64,000 bases of DNA from Symbiodinium kawagutii (GCA_009767595.1 VSDK01010590.1:1-64000), one strand, 5' to 3'. Positions 35,201 to 45,814 are shown, numbered from the stretch's first letter. The notes: generated by a model not told the origin, from the sequence alone. Numbers and translations: made by a program.

Positions 35201-38200
35201 AATGGTTGAACATAAGTGTAAATACCAAATCATGGCCTCCAGACCTCATAGTTTTGCCACACAACATAACAACATATGATATTTATCCAGGTAGGAATTA
35301 AGTGTGCATAGCCACTCCATCAATCCATGCTACAACTGCCTATAGTGGGTTGCTGAAGAGGCTGATTTTCCCAGCATTTACACCCGCAGCAACGCCGAAA
35401 TCTCTAAGGTTTACAAGATCGTCAAGCGCCATTTCGGACAGGCGAAACATCCCGTGGCAATTTTCAGGGCACAGCTCCACATCGAGACCCACCGGTTGGG
35501 TCCAGGGTTGGGTTCAGAATCAGTGGGAAGGTTGTGCATCAATGCGTCCTGGCAGGTGAAGGCCAGTTTCCCCCTGAAATTCTGACAGGAACTGCCCAAG
35601 GTCATTGTTGCATTTGTAGCTGCTGATTTCTCCATTCCTTGGATGAACTCGTCATAGCATGCCATGGCTCGTTTGATGTGGGGATTCGGGTCAAGGCGAA
35701 ATCCCAGGGACTTGGATGATTTGATGTGGGATGTGGGGGCAAAGTTTATCCCAGGGACTTATGGGCGAACTTCACATCCCAACAGCGAGCGAGTGAGCTA
35801 CCGAAGAGTAGCTGCCTTGTCATGGCTTTCTGGGATGTGAACAGCTGGGGGCATGGTCAGGCGTAGGATCCACCATTTGCTATGAACGTATGGTTGGTTG
35901 CTCCAAATCCAACCATCATTAACCAACCATTAACCATGGTGAACCATCAACCATCATTAATCATGTCACTAACCAATAAACATCATGAAGATTGAATTAA
36001 CCATCAATCATCATTTATAATCATTCACCAACCATTCCCACAGTTAGCCATGGATTCCATCATGAAGCCTGAATGAACCATCATGAATCATCATGAACCA
36101 ACTATTCCCATAGTTAGTCATGGCATTAATCATCATCAACCAGCCATTCCCATGGTTATAACCATGGATTCCACCATGTTCAAAGTCGCCACCACCTGCC
36201 AGGAAGAGATCTTCCCGTGGTTGGTCGATCTTCTCCTAGTGCCTCGGATCGGCAGGGCAATGGCCAGGATGGTTAGGATGGCAGCACGTGGATTGGAGGG
36301 TGTCCAGTAGCCTTGGGCAAAATCAGCGATGAAACCATGTGTTTACATTTGTTATCATTTGTTGAAATGATTTTATGCATTGTTTTCTAGCTCATTCATC
36401 ATCCAGCCACTGTGTAGAAACAAATGGATGGCACAATCTTGCTATCCATAGTCGCACAAACCTGCCGCGCTTTCGAGGCGACTTGTACAGTTGCTACTTT
36501 GTTTGACTCCCGTTTTGGACACTACTTGAAGGATGAACAACTGGACAAACTCCAGGATTGCGAAGGATTGCAGCAGACCCAGCAGGGCCCTTGGATGTGC
36601 CATGACAACTGGCCTTAGGAGACGACTTTCCAAACGGAATGTGGCCAACTTCTGGACTCCATTTGTGCCAACTGCGAGCTGGAGGTGGGGCTCACCACCG
36701 TTGGATTCTTCGGGAAGTGCTGGGAAATTCAGAGTGAAGACTACCACCCACAGCTGTTACTTTGAAGTTATGGGGCTAAATCTCTAGGATCATAGGGTTC
36801 TCATCACCACGCTTGAGGTGAAACCGTTTGGCCGTTGGGAGTTTTTGTTACACCAAGATTCCAACGAAAAGCTCGAAACAGTTGAAGTGGCTGAAAAGAG
36901 AAGTTCGTAGTCAGCCTTAACATAAAAACATCAATCGTGATCAACCCTGATCAACCATGATCAACCGTGATCGATCATGATCAACCGCATAGCTATGCGC
37001 AGCTCATCATTTGCGCAGCTCTTCACCTCGGTGGCACGTGGCATGTTCCGCGTGGCACGTGAGGAGTTGACAACTGAGCGCTGGACGCTCATAGTGATGC
37101 TTGGATGCAGCTGGGGAGTTGGATGGTCTACCGTAATCCCATATTCTAATTGTTATTTATATAATAGATTGATTGTAATATATATATATATGATAGTATC
37201 TATATGAATATATCCGTGTATATATATATATGACATGTCCTTGTTCTTGATTAGTATGTATGTTTTCTTAATGATAGCATTTGTATATGCACGTATATGT
37301 CTATTGTATTACATGACGTATTGACATTCATGTTGTTCTTTGTTGTATATGGTTGTTTGTTTTACATGCCGACATATCTGGACTTGTATATAATGTCACA
37401 TGATGTTGCATGATCACAACGGAAAGCTGCGGTGTCAGCAGAAAGTGCAGATGAACGTGACTTGTTTCGTCCTTTGTGGGCTGGCTTCAGTTTGTGATTT
37501 ACCTCAGGACTGATGTGATTTTTCTCAAAATAGGGACCCTTAAATCATCCCATCTGACCAATTTATCTCAACAATAAACCAACCATTTGGAGTCCAATCA
37601 GAGTGGAGCGCCACAGGAAGTACAAGACCGCCTTCTACTCGTTCTATCTCCCCGTTGCCTTGGCCATGCTTGTTACGGGAGTTCGAGATCGGACGGCCTT
37701 CGACACTGCGAGAGAAGCATTGCTGCCACTCGGCTGAGCCCTCTGTAAAGTCCAGAGGAAGGGATGGGGACGCTTCTTGGTGCCTGTGTTGATGATTTTA
37801 CTGGCTGTGCAGATTAGACGGTTTCGGAAATGTGATTCGTTATGATTCCATTGAACCATTAACGAATGGTGCATCCTGATCGTTCTTGGACCAACTATAC
37901 TTGGGCACCGTGTTCAGAAAGGTCAGTACTTTCACATCAGTTTTCATTTGGAGCCATTTGGTACAGTAAGTCTCAGATTTCTTACTTTTCCGGTATAGCC
38001 TCTTCAAAATACATCTATAATCTACAATCATCTACAAATATCTATATGAGCATTGACAAGCTATTTTAAGTAGACAATTAATATCTATATATTTATGTAA
38101 ATGTCACAGATACAATGACAGTCAATGACACATATACCCATTGTGCCCAACAGCCGTTCTGTCCACCTGATCATGGCACAGCAATGCACGTTGCCTCAGG

Positions 38201-41200
38201 GAGATGGGCATCTACTTCCAGGCCATGGGGTGGCAAATCGAAAGGTGCACAATGAGTTGCAGCGCAGTGGGAGCGATGGGGGTGATACATTGTAGAGAAA
38301 CGTGGAGGATAATGTAGGTTTCTGATTAGTGTAACCCCCCTAAAATAATGAAAATAGATGAAACCAACAGGTAGATACTAATCAGAAACCAACATTAATT
38401 AAGATAGGATCACTCTGACTGCTGTATTTAATGAACCCCTCCTGACGCATTGACTTGTGACTGTGCGATCTCCCCGGTGAAGATTCACGCTGACCGTTGC
38501 CTTGGGAATTTCCGTGATTGCAAATGTCCTCTAAGCGATTCAATTTCATGTCCTTGAAAGAAATGGAATGATGGTATTCGGAATTCTTTTGGGCATCGTG
38601 AAAAACAACGAATATGCACTGGTGGTGACTTGTGGTTGATTACTAGTGGTTGATTACTATAGTGGTTGCTATGACTAGTAGCACTAGTGCCACTAAGCTT
38701 GGGATTTGCTGTTCAAGCTGACTGCAGGCACAGGACGATTACTTGGATGCCTTTGCTAGTCCTGAGGTGCTCGGAAAGGTGGGCGACTGGATGGGGTCGG
38801 TCCTGGGATGGCGGACGGAAGATTCAGATTTCTGATGAGAACTGGATATGATGCTTATCCATGATTATCCACCCATTATTTGATGATTTCTCCATGATTC
38901 AGATTTCTGATTATCCCCAAAGGTCCTTGCAAGTGTTTTCTTCAAACATTGCCTCTTATGGTAGGAATGTAGAACAATCATACAAGTGGTCTATCATTTG
39001 AGAATCAAACATAGCTGACTCGAAAAGAGCAGTTTCAACAGGTGGCCAATGTACAAAGGTGTACGGATGATCCAGCCAGCTTTGCTAGGTCATTTAGCGC
39101 AGGGTACCAACTATCAACATTTTACGTATGAATGTACAGACAGGCAAATGCTCGTGCATCTATAGAAATACTTACACAGAGTTTCCTTGCTGGATATAGC
39201 AGGACATAGTACATGATATTTGAAAAAAGTATCCAGTTCTATCCCCATCACTGCCTTCCACTATGACCAGTACAGTAGGTGGAGGTGAAACCGCTGGTTT
39301 TCTGCTGGCCCTGCCGCGGCTAAAGGTGGGCACTGACATTCAGGAGCAGGGACTGCTGGGTGGGCCCCTGTTATCAGGGCGACAAAGTGAAAATCCTAAG
39401 GTACTACAGACAACTGGTGAAAGGGAAAAGTGATACCCATGTCTGAAGTCCAGTTGAAAGCACCAACTTGATGTACCCGCTACTTGTGAGCAACTGGGAA
39501 GAGGTTCATAATAAGTAGCAGATGAACTGGGGTTTGCGACAAAGCCATCACCATCAAGTGGACCGCATCACAAGACCAATATTGGAAAACAGACAGATGC
39601 GTCCTCAGATCCATCATAATTCCATGATAATCCTTCCATGATAATCCCATGATAATCACATGATGATCCCATACTGATCCCATGGTGATCCCATGGTGAT
39701 CCTGTGGAACCATTGGGGTTTCTGAAGTTTGCGTGAGACTTGCGCTCGAGGATAGTGGCCGCATTCCCCGCAGATCCATCCCTTACTCATGGTTCACAGT
39801 GGTTAACACTGCTGAGTAGAGGTTCATACTAGTTCATAGTGATCCATAGCATACAGTTGATGGTAGTCCTTAGTAGTTGATAATAGTTGTTAATAGTGAT
39901 TAATAGTGGTTAATAGCGTTTCACAGTTTCACATAGAGATTTAGTGGTTCCTAGTGCTCGTTAGGAATGGTATATCGCGGCTCCTGTTCGGATCAGCACC
40001 GAGATGGTGACATCAGTTGAGGACAAAAAGTGCAGCTGGCTTTTCGCGCATGCCTACCATGAGCAAAGTACTCCGGAGGTGCGACTTGAAGTGCAACCTG
40101 GGGAGGCCAGCCTCAAATCATCAGCGGTTGATGGCACTGTTGGGGTGATTCTGTATCATTTGGTGTTGTTGACGCAGGTGTGTTTTTTTTAAACTGAGAT
40201 TGCCATGCCTTTGAAGATGGCCCTGCGTTTTGCACATCCGCGCAATCTGCCAGCTTCAGCCAATCAGCCATGCATTTCTAGGGCACTTCCCCGGCACACA
40301 GATGTCAGGCCATAGCTTACCTGGACAAGCACTACGGTGCTTGCGAGGCACATGCTGCTTCTGCCTTTCTGGTCGCCTCAAAAGTCAAGTGGGCCAGCTG
40401 GCCCTCTCAGGTTGGAAGTGAAGAAGAAGAGAGAATCAAAGAGATCTACAAAGAGCTCGGTCTGCAGGAGCGCTCTTGGTGAGCCTGAGCTTCAGCAGAA
40501 CTAGTGCTTGGAAGCCTTCAGCGTGAGTTCGAGCAGTTCAATCATGACATGGTTGAGTATTTCTGCCCTTGGGGTTGGTTGCAACTTCGTCAAAATTCAC
40601 TGGTTGGTGGCTTTAAACAGTTTCTAGTTTCACCAGTACTAACAAATGATTGCTTGATTGACAAGCATATGTTTCATGACAGGGTGCTTCAACCACCGAC
40701 CAGCAATGATAATTATCAACCATTATGTTTTAGTAATCATTATCAGTCATTATTAATCATTCATCATTACAAATGCTTTTGAGCACTCTTGTTGCTTATT
40801 ATCCTCTACTATTAACCATTATCATGAACCACTATCATGAACCATTGTCATGAACCACTATCATGAACCAGTATCATTAATCATCATTATTAACCATTAT
40901 TTGGTCCAACCAACCAGATTCATCATAGGTAACTAAATCTTCGTGCCGCCAACCAGGAGCTTTTCGCACAGTATGAAGCAGAGATCCAGGAGCCTTTCCC
41001 AGCGCGCAGCGTGCTGTAGCGTCACCAGTACCATCCAAATGTGAGGATCAATTTTGTGGGTGGCGTAACCAGCCACTAACTTAGAATGTGAATGAATTTG
41101 AGTGTTTCTTTTTTGTATTAGATGGATTTACTATACCACTAGAAATGAGAGTTTTAGCAGGGAACCTATGAGCCAACAAGTTTGGGTCAAGCAGCATCGA

Positions 41201-41618
41201 TTTGAATCTATTGGTTGATGATAGAAATGGATGAACCATCAAATCATGGTTGAAATAGATGCCATTTGGTCAACCATTTTTGGCATCTATTTTTGGTTGA
41301 CGCTAGAAATCATCAGTTACTGTACGGTGGCTGGTGAACCATCAATGGTCGATGACTGACCAGGCTCGATTGGTTCGCTGGAGCTGACAAGTTGAAGGCC
41401 CATGTTTTTCCCAAAGAGGCTTCAAGATGCTAAATGCACCACTAGGGACATATCCGAAAGCTCACTAGGGACATCACTAGGGACGTCACCAAGCACCACT
41501 AAGGACATCACATGACATCACCAAGCAAGACGTAGCAGCCCAGCCACCGGAGATGTCGCCACAGGACAAGCTCCAGGAGTTTAAGGCCAAGGTGCGCAGC
41601 ATTGTGAATGGTAGATGA
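28651..41618 (+). CDS. Farnesyl diphosphate synthase-type prenyltransferase, ~21 exons
   Basis: Condenses isopentenyl diphosphate with allylic diphosphates to give C15 (possibly C20) prenyl diphosphate for sterols, quinones and prenylation; no targeting peptide is obvious, so probably cytosolic. Exons: 28651-28740, 28878-28920, 28984-29009 (or -29015), 29197-29231, 29831-29897, 33417-33485, 34309-34381, 35064-35110, 35409-35441, 36203-36238, 36619-36684, 37064-37095, 37617-37721, 38200-38221, 38728-38778, 39326-39343, 40022-40090, 40309-40347, 40411-40467, 40957-41010, 41565-41618 (stop TGA). Family landmarks appear in order: [109 protein letters not shown]. Phases agree at all junctions and the model gives about 361 aa. 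Uncertain: the start (ATG 28651 is the first plausible one; 28591 is an alternative), the end of exon 3, the exon 13/14 junction and the last two junctions. Confidence 0.9.
29680..29780 (+). mobile_element. Family B TIR element, diverged, in a prenyltransferase intron
   Basis: Left TTGTTTCTCCCAATGGGG with CTACCCCCAAATCATCC, right ACTTGAGAAACGACC. It lies in the intron just before the GGKMNRG exon (29831). Confidence 0.55.
29831..29897 (+). other. Exon with GGKxNRG substrate-binding motif
   Basis: Begins after ...CCAAG and supplies the one base that completes the threonine codon left open by the exon ending at 29231, giving [18 protein letters not shown]. The GGKxNRG segment binds the isopentenyl diphosphate phosphate group in FPP synthases. 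The usual proline before GG is glutamine here. The donor is CAG|GTGGGG. Confidence 0.85.
30205..30415 (+). mobile_element. Family C element, enlarged or nested
   Basis: Left CTGGCTGGTGGTTTTATG; a second core (GAGTTTCCCTAATATTTAGG, GGTTGGTTGATTAAGTG) follows; right TTCAAACCACCAG. About twice the usual length, so probably two copies, in the largest prenyltransferase intron. Confidence 0.6.
30493..30899. repeat. 14-bp minisatellite with 84-bp higher-order unit
   Basis: Monomer approximately AGACACTCTTGGTG. Six diverged monomers form an 84-bp unit starting at 30603, 30687 and 30771, repeated almost identically. The array runs into the N gap, so its true length is unknown; similar monomers reappear at about 32127-32172. 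Long open frames across it, especially on the minus strand, are products of the repeat. Confidence 0.95.
30900..31731. other. Assembly gap (832 N)
   Basis: A run of N between the 14-bp minisatellite and CCACA-rich sequence. Any protein translated across this run is meaningless. Confidence 1.
31732..32880. repeat. Five diverged long tandem repeats with CCACACCAACA spacers
   Basis: A unit beginning CCAGTGCAGAATCTATTGCG starts near 31823, 31953, 32323, 32527 and 32739, each followed by CACGCAAAGTGGACTTGGGA-like sequence. Most carry a second block with CCCCCAATGGTAC. Spacers are CCACACCAACA low complexity. Unit lengths vary, so the array is irregular. Open frames occur on both strands and are not taken as genes. 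Confidence 0.9.
32928..32975. repeat. 10-bp tandem repeat (GCGAACACTT)
   Basis: About four copies of GCGAACACTT at the right edge of the long repeat array, in a small GC-rich patch. No gene is seen. Confidence 0.85.
33813..33925 (+). mobile_element. Family A TIR element, copy 3, in a prenyltransferase intron
   Basis: 113 bp with GGCTATGGGTCAA and TTGACCCAAAGCC ends and ATAT duplicated at 33809-33812 and 33926-33929. It lies in the intron between exons 33417-33485 and 34309-34381 and directly abuts a family B copy. Confidence 0.92.
33930..34035 (+). mobile_element. Family B TIR element abutting family A copy 3
   Basis: Left end GGT GGTTTCTCAAG begins right after the ATAT that flanks the family A copy; the right half (TGGATGACTTGGGGGTACTC) is degraded. 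Insertion of one element beside the other's target site is likely. Confidence 0.6.
34309..34381 (+). other. Exon with first aspartate-rich motif (FARM)
   Basis: Reads [18 protein letters not shown] followed by NPCWYR. DDMMD is the magnesium-binding first DDxxD motif and the following RR is the conserved arginine pair. The two residues 4 and 5 positions before the motif, normally aromatic in FPP synthases, are Met and Cys. The donor is GC (AGGC|GCAGGG), leaving one base that combines with AA at 35064 to give Gln. Confidence 0.92.
38310..38397. mobile_element. 88-bp inverted-repeat element in a prenyltransferase intron
   Basis: The 21-nt arms TAATGTAGGTTTCTGATTAG(T) and ACTAATCAGAAACCAACATT(A) pair with one mismatch around a 46-nt loop containing CCCCCCTAAAATAATG. 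Unlike families A-C in sequence. It lies between exons 38200-38221 and 38728-38778. It could be another MITE or an RNA hairpin. Confidence 0.7.
38728..38778 (+). other. Exon with second aspartate-rich motif (SARM)
   Basis: Reads [17 protein letters not shown], 51 nt, phase 0 at both ends. DDYLD is the second magnesium-binding motif of prenyltransferases. The preceding exon, 38200-38221, gives EMGIYFQ, completing the family pattern FQxQDDYLD. The donor is GT. Confidence 0.92.
39326..39343 (+). other. 18-nt microexon encoding VGTDIQ
   Basis: Acceptor CTAAAG, donor CAG|GAGCAG (GA type). It inserts exactly six residues between LGK (38778) and DKKCSW (40022), rebuilding the nearly invariant family string GKxGTDIQDxKCSW. 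Without it the conserved lysine-threonine-aspartate segment would be missing. An alternative acceptor at 40003 would give MVTSVE in place of VGTDIQ, which fits the family less well. Confidence 0.85.
40600..40703 (+). mobile_element. Family C TIR element in a prenyltransferase intron
   Basis: Left CTGGTTGGTGGCTTTAAACA, internal GATTGACAAGCATATG, right TTCAACCACCGACCAG. It lies between exons ending at 40467 and starting at 40957. Confidence 0.8.
41440..41525. repeat. Short tandem repeats CACTAGGGACATCAC
   Basis: Four or five diverged copies of a motif like CACTAGGGACATCAC in the last prenyltransferase intron, 40 bp before the terminal exon. Confidence 0.8.
41565..41618 (+). other. Terminal exon of the prenyltransferase gene
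   Basis: Reads [17 protein letters not shown] then TGA. Position, phase and basic C-terminal helix match the ends of FPP synthases, which finish in a Lys/Arg-rich helix. The preceding exon (40957-41010, [11 protein letters not shown]...) is the usual penultimate helix. The junction between them is my least certain one: its donor could be the GT at 41011 or a GA at 40990. Confidence 0.65.
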
Positions 41619-42583
41619 TGCTTTGAGTAATGGTTATATCATTTACCAATAAGCTATTAGATGTTTATGGAAACCAAGAATGGTTATATTGACTATATTT
41701 AGTCAAAATTATATCATCAATAAACCGTAATAAACCAATAAGAACTATGGTTTGAATGGTAGACACACAATAGTAAACCATAGTAAGCCAAAGCCAAGAA
41801 AAAAATGGTTTGAATGGTAGATACATATTAATAAATCATGATGAAATAAGGGCTGGTGATATACCATCAAATTTAATTGAATATAGGGGATGGAAACGTG
41901 GGTATTCATGCAACTTCCCAGTTTCTTGGTAATGCCCTCCAAAGTGATTGAAAGTAAGACTGATTTTTGCTATGACGCGCTACCGATCCTGACATGGCAA
42001 GCCCTAACGCTGGTGTCACACAGCCTTGAAATGCCTTGAATGGTTTTAATTGAAGGGAAGAGTCTAGTTGGATTGAAGTGTTTAGATTGAAGGAACATGA
42101 AGGAACTTCAGATCTCTGATTAAGTTGAAGTTGTTCAGATCTGGCTCCGTACCTTCCTCAGTTTAGACCCCGCGACTGGTTTGTAACTTCTGCAGACCTG
42201 ACTGCAGGTGAAAGACGCAGACCTTCCTTGGTCAATTTTCGAAAGTTTTTTCGCACTCATCCACAAACGCAGAAAGTGAGGCATAGCTAACTCCTGGGGG
42301 GACTCGAGTTGATGGCTTCTCCAGCCAGCTTTCAGACGTCTTCAGCTGCTTCATTTTGCAAGACATTTCTCTATGACAGAAAGTGCGGATGATCTAGCAC
42401 TAGCAGATATAGTCATATTGACATGATAGAATATTCATACACAATGTACCATTATACATATACATAGCGCGATGCATAAATGCGGAAGCACGTGCTTGTT
42501 TCATCATTTCTCGGCATCCCCACGATATGGTGGTTGCCCACACTCGTTTCGGATCGTACAACTCAAGCCCTTCCGGAAGCGAG

Positions 42584-42658
42584 GAAGTCACCGTCAGCCG
42601 GTTGACGCCGCTGGGGGGTTCCTTCTTGGCGAAGTCGTCTCACTTGCACTGGCGCCTG
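42584..42658 (+). CDS. Candidate exon downstream of the prenyltransferase
   Basis: GCGAG|GAA acceptor and CGCCTG|GTAGCT donor enclose 25 codons, EVTVSRLTPLGGSFLAKSSH then LHWRL, with nearly all third positions G or C. A second frame (QPVDAAGGFLLGEVVSLALA) is open too. First exon candidate of the next gene. Confidence 0.42.
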
Positions 42659-42659
42659 G

Positions 42660-44100
42660 TAGCTTTGGCTACGCTTTGGCGCCAGACTGCGTGTAGATTT
42701 CAACAGAGCTGGAAAGAACTCACGGCTGTCTTGCGATGGTGATTTGTCCATGTGAAAGTACTTTGATTGACATCTCGGCCAACCCTGAGGTCACTTGTTT
42801 TCTTGGCAGTGTATGGGTCAGGGTTACCAAAAATCACGCCAAGACTGTTTGCAACACAAGATGATCAACATGCTTGTAGTCTCTTACCTCTACTTGTTTC
42901 TATCCCCAACTTTATCATATTCTGGTGATTGGAGACAAGTATAGACTATATATACTCTATAGTCTCATTTCCGGATCCGAATTAACTGTATTCAGTTGCC
43001 ACATCAACAAGACTAAGAAGGCTGGCATTTCGTTTGGAGTCTACTGGTCAAACATGCGAATATTGGCTATAATGGTGCGTTATTACCAAAGCTTCTGAAT
43101 AAAACCCTTTGATCAATAATGGTGAATGATTCTGAATGATGATTAAACAATGGTTGATATTCTTCCACCAGCCAATTTTCACAATTTTCAAGAGTTGTCG
43201 GGAACTAAACATATCCTGCAAAAAGCAAATGCAAAACCCAGTGCGTCAGCAGCTACAAGTTTATTCTGACAAAGATTTCATATTTGGCGGTATGATTTGT
43301 TCGTCTCCCGGTTTGGGAGGTTTGCTGCATCTATCCACTGATGTTCTTATGTATAGACATGTATATTGAATTCAATTGATGTATTTGCATGTGTGTGTGT
43401 GTGTGTCAAATCTAGTGTCCAGGGTGCACGAGAATTGGCGCACCCAAGATGACAAGTCTCAGATGAGTCATCAAAAATCCCTCGTTCATTGCCTTTTGTC
43501 GGGGATGGTGTAAAGATACATCGTTCTTTCATTTTCTGATAATCTGGTCATTGAATGGCAAATGATTTATCAACCTTGAAAACTCCCTAGTTGTTGTAGG
43601 CTCCTCATTTTTTCAGAGTCGATGGCCCGACCACAGGCAACCAGAAATGGACGTGATACGCGTTGAGAGCTCATATTGCGATTGGTATTTTCATCAATAT
43701 CATTTGTCTATCGTAGTAGTCTCGCGACAACGCCCCATTTTAGACCACTATTGATCACCAGTAGCCATTGTCAACCACTAAGCATTCTTCACCAGTACTA
43801 AGCATCATTGTCAACCACCAGTATTCGTCAGCATCCAACACATGAACCAACTAATTGGTGGTTTTAAACATTTTGTGTTTTCCCTAGTGTTTAGGGATGG
43901 TTGGTTGATCAACTCTTTTTAGAGGGGTCATAACATGTTATAACCACCAGCCAGCAATGATCATGATTCACCACTGTCACTACTATAACTACTATCCATT
44001 CTCAAGCTTATGAATCATGAAGTTGGGCACTAACAACCACCAATTATGAATCATGAAGTTGGGCACATTCAGAACCACCAACCAGACCAAGCGCATTGAA
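42660..44100. other. Filler without a supported gene
   Basis: Contains a TG dinucleotide run at about 43388-43405 and a family C copy; nothing exon-like. Confidence 0.45.
43851..43954 (+). mobile_element. Family C TIR element
   Basis: Left CTAATTGGTGGTTTTAAACA, internal TTTTCCCTAGTGTTTAGGGA, right TATAACCACCAGCCAG. Confidence 0.78.
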
Positions 44101-44150
44101 AACCTGCTACGGTCCGTAGCTTTTTTTCTCCAAACCACGGCTGTAGCAGC

Positions 44151-44204
44151 ATGCGCTTCGCGGCTGTGGTGGACGAGGCGGTCGCCGCGGCTGCTGGGGT
44201 GCTG
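44151..44204 (+). CDS. Candidate exon, Ala-rich
   Basis: Frame MRFAAVVDEAVAAAAGVL with a GT donor (CTG|GTCAGT) or an earlier GC donor (GACGAG|GCGGTC). The ATG may be internal or a start. Confidence 0.35.
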
Positions 44205-45417
44205 GTCAGTTGGGAAACAGGAGGACTAAGGGGCAATAAATAATCAGAGAACCATTGTTTTAGTGTACGCAATCAACTATTACAAGTTGACCAGGTTGTA
44301 ATACTCAATGACTTATATTTGCAGACAACCAGTGTTAATGGTTAAGAGTCTATTACCCTACTGCATTGTTCATAGTTACTTGTTTCATGGTCAGGTGATT
44401 GAGACCGTTGTTTTGATAGGCAGGTAATGTTGATAACAGTCGTTGGCAAATATTGTTGATTGACATGATCATTTACTCATAATGTCGATAATGTATGATG
44501 CTTACTGTGATAGCTGGCGATTTAGTTTAATAACCCTCTCCAATGGACCTACCGTGAGATCAGACATGGTGACGCCTTACAGCTGAGCAATCTATAGAAG
44601 CAACCAGGAACATATAGTGATACTGAGCAACATAACATAAGCTTCACAGATTACTGGTGGCTGAAAATCACTAAGCAGTCAGCGACCACCAGAGTTGATG
44701 TTTAGTAATCATCAATTTCAAGCAACCAACCGTGGTGATGTCTGGTGACATGATCACAGATAGTGGGTTATGCAACCAAGAATTGCAGCAAGCATTTGAG
44801 GTTGCTTGATCTGACTCCTGTTAATACCAATTAGCATCGTTCATTCCATTGACAGATGTAAATGACCAAAGCCCCGTTCGATCCTAAAATGTATAACCAG
44901 CTTGTAGGTTCGTTTCACCAGCCAACAAGCAAGAAACAAATGATTTGAGATCGACATTTGATAATCAGTGGTGGGTGGATTGTTATACTGTTGTGGTCGG
45001 TGCCAAATATGATTGGTTGTGTATTATGGGTCATCATCCATGTTTTGGTTAGTTTTTGTTCAGTAAATGTACGTCGGCAAAGAAACATCCGAACATGCTG
45101 GGTTTTGACCCGCATGTATGGGGAGTTATGTGGGTGTGATACCAACGCAGATAAAGCTTCAAGCAACTTACCAAGTTGAACTAGTTGTATCATCGATCAA
45201 TATCAATCAAATCCAGGACAAACCCAACATATTTCAACGACACAATTTCCAGACAGGATTTGACAAGAGTTTCATTGTGTTCGCAAAACTTCTTCAGATG
45301 AAGACATCTCTGGCATTTTTCTTTGGAGGGCCATTTTCAGAAACTTATGTGTTCTCACCAAACTAAAAGATGAATCCCAAAAAGATCAGTAAATTCTCCC
45401 GCAAGCAGTTTTCCAGC

Positions 45418-45487
45418 CTTGTCTTTGGCTGGTTGGAGACCCTCGCGATCCCGGTCTGGAGCACACGATCCAGCCGTGGCCGGCATG
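45418..45487 (+). CDS. Candidate exon ending at a family C element
   Basis: TTTCCAG acceptor; one frame reads CLWLVGDPRDPGLEHTIQPW and, with one copy of the CATG duplication, continues in frame past the element into LEAFAEVEHFRSLWLSNAKI (45819-45882). This suggests the element interrupts what was one exon. An alternative frame (FSRKQFSSLVFGWLETLAIP) is open on the left side. Confidence 0.4.
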
Positions 45488-45814
45488 CTCGTTGGTGGCT
45501 TTAAATGTGTTTTACACTTGTTTGCCCGAATATTTTGGGATGATTGGTTGATTGAAACTATCAAAAATCATACTTTTGGGTTTTTTTTCTTTAGTTTGGA
45601 GGGTGAAATTTCAACCAATTTGAAAAAAACACATCCCAACAAATATGCGTGACTACTGATAAACCAATAGTTTTTGGAGCGGTTGAAGCCACCAAGCAGA
45701 GGAATCCAGAGAATATCAACCTTAAGCCATGATCGTTTTCAGAAAAAACACAAAATTTCCCAGTTGTTGTCCATGTTTTTCCTTTGTTTTTCCCTGGTTG
45801 AAACCAACAACCAG
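45488..45814 (+). mobile_element. Family C composite element with 4-bp duplication
   Basis: 327 bp. Left CTCGTTGGTGGCTTTAAA, right TTGAAACCAACAACCAG, flanked by CATG (45484-45487 and 45815-45818). An inner right end (GGTTGAAGCCACCAAG) near 45680-45696 suggests one copy inside or beside another. Open, exon-like frames abut both sides. Confidence 0.8.

Noticed and set aside
35411..35665. Minus-strand frame of 84 codons
   Set aside because: It overlaps the + exon [11 protein letters not shown] (35409-35441), fixed by alignment to FPP synthases; no splice or bias support on the minus strand.
36424..36618. 64-codon + frame ending at TAG just before the [12 protein letters not shown] exon
   Set aside because: The TAG is the AG acceptor at 36617-36618; the frame is intronic and not an in-frame stop in the gene.
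37019..37063. A longer exon ([15 protein letters not shown]) before [10 protein letters not shown]
   Set aside because: Its acceptor is not followed by G and it would add 15 residues absent from the family; the GAG|GAG acceptor at 37063 fits better, though cDNA is needed.
40004..40021. MVTSVE as the start of the DKKCSW exon
   Set aside because: It gives an acceptor not followed by G and a poorer family match than the microexon VGTDIQ plus acceptor at 40021.
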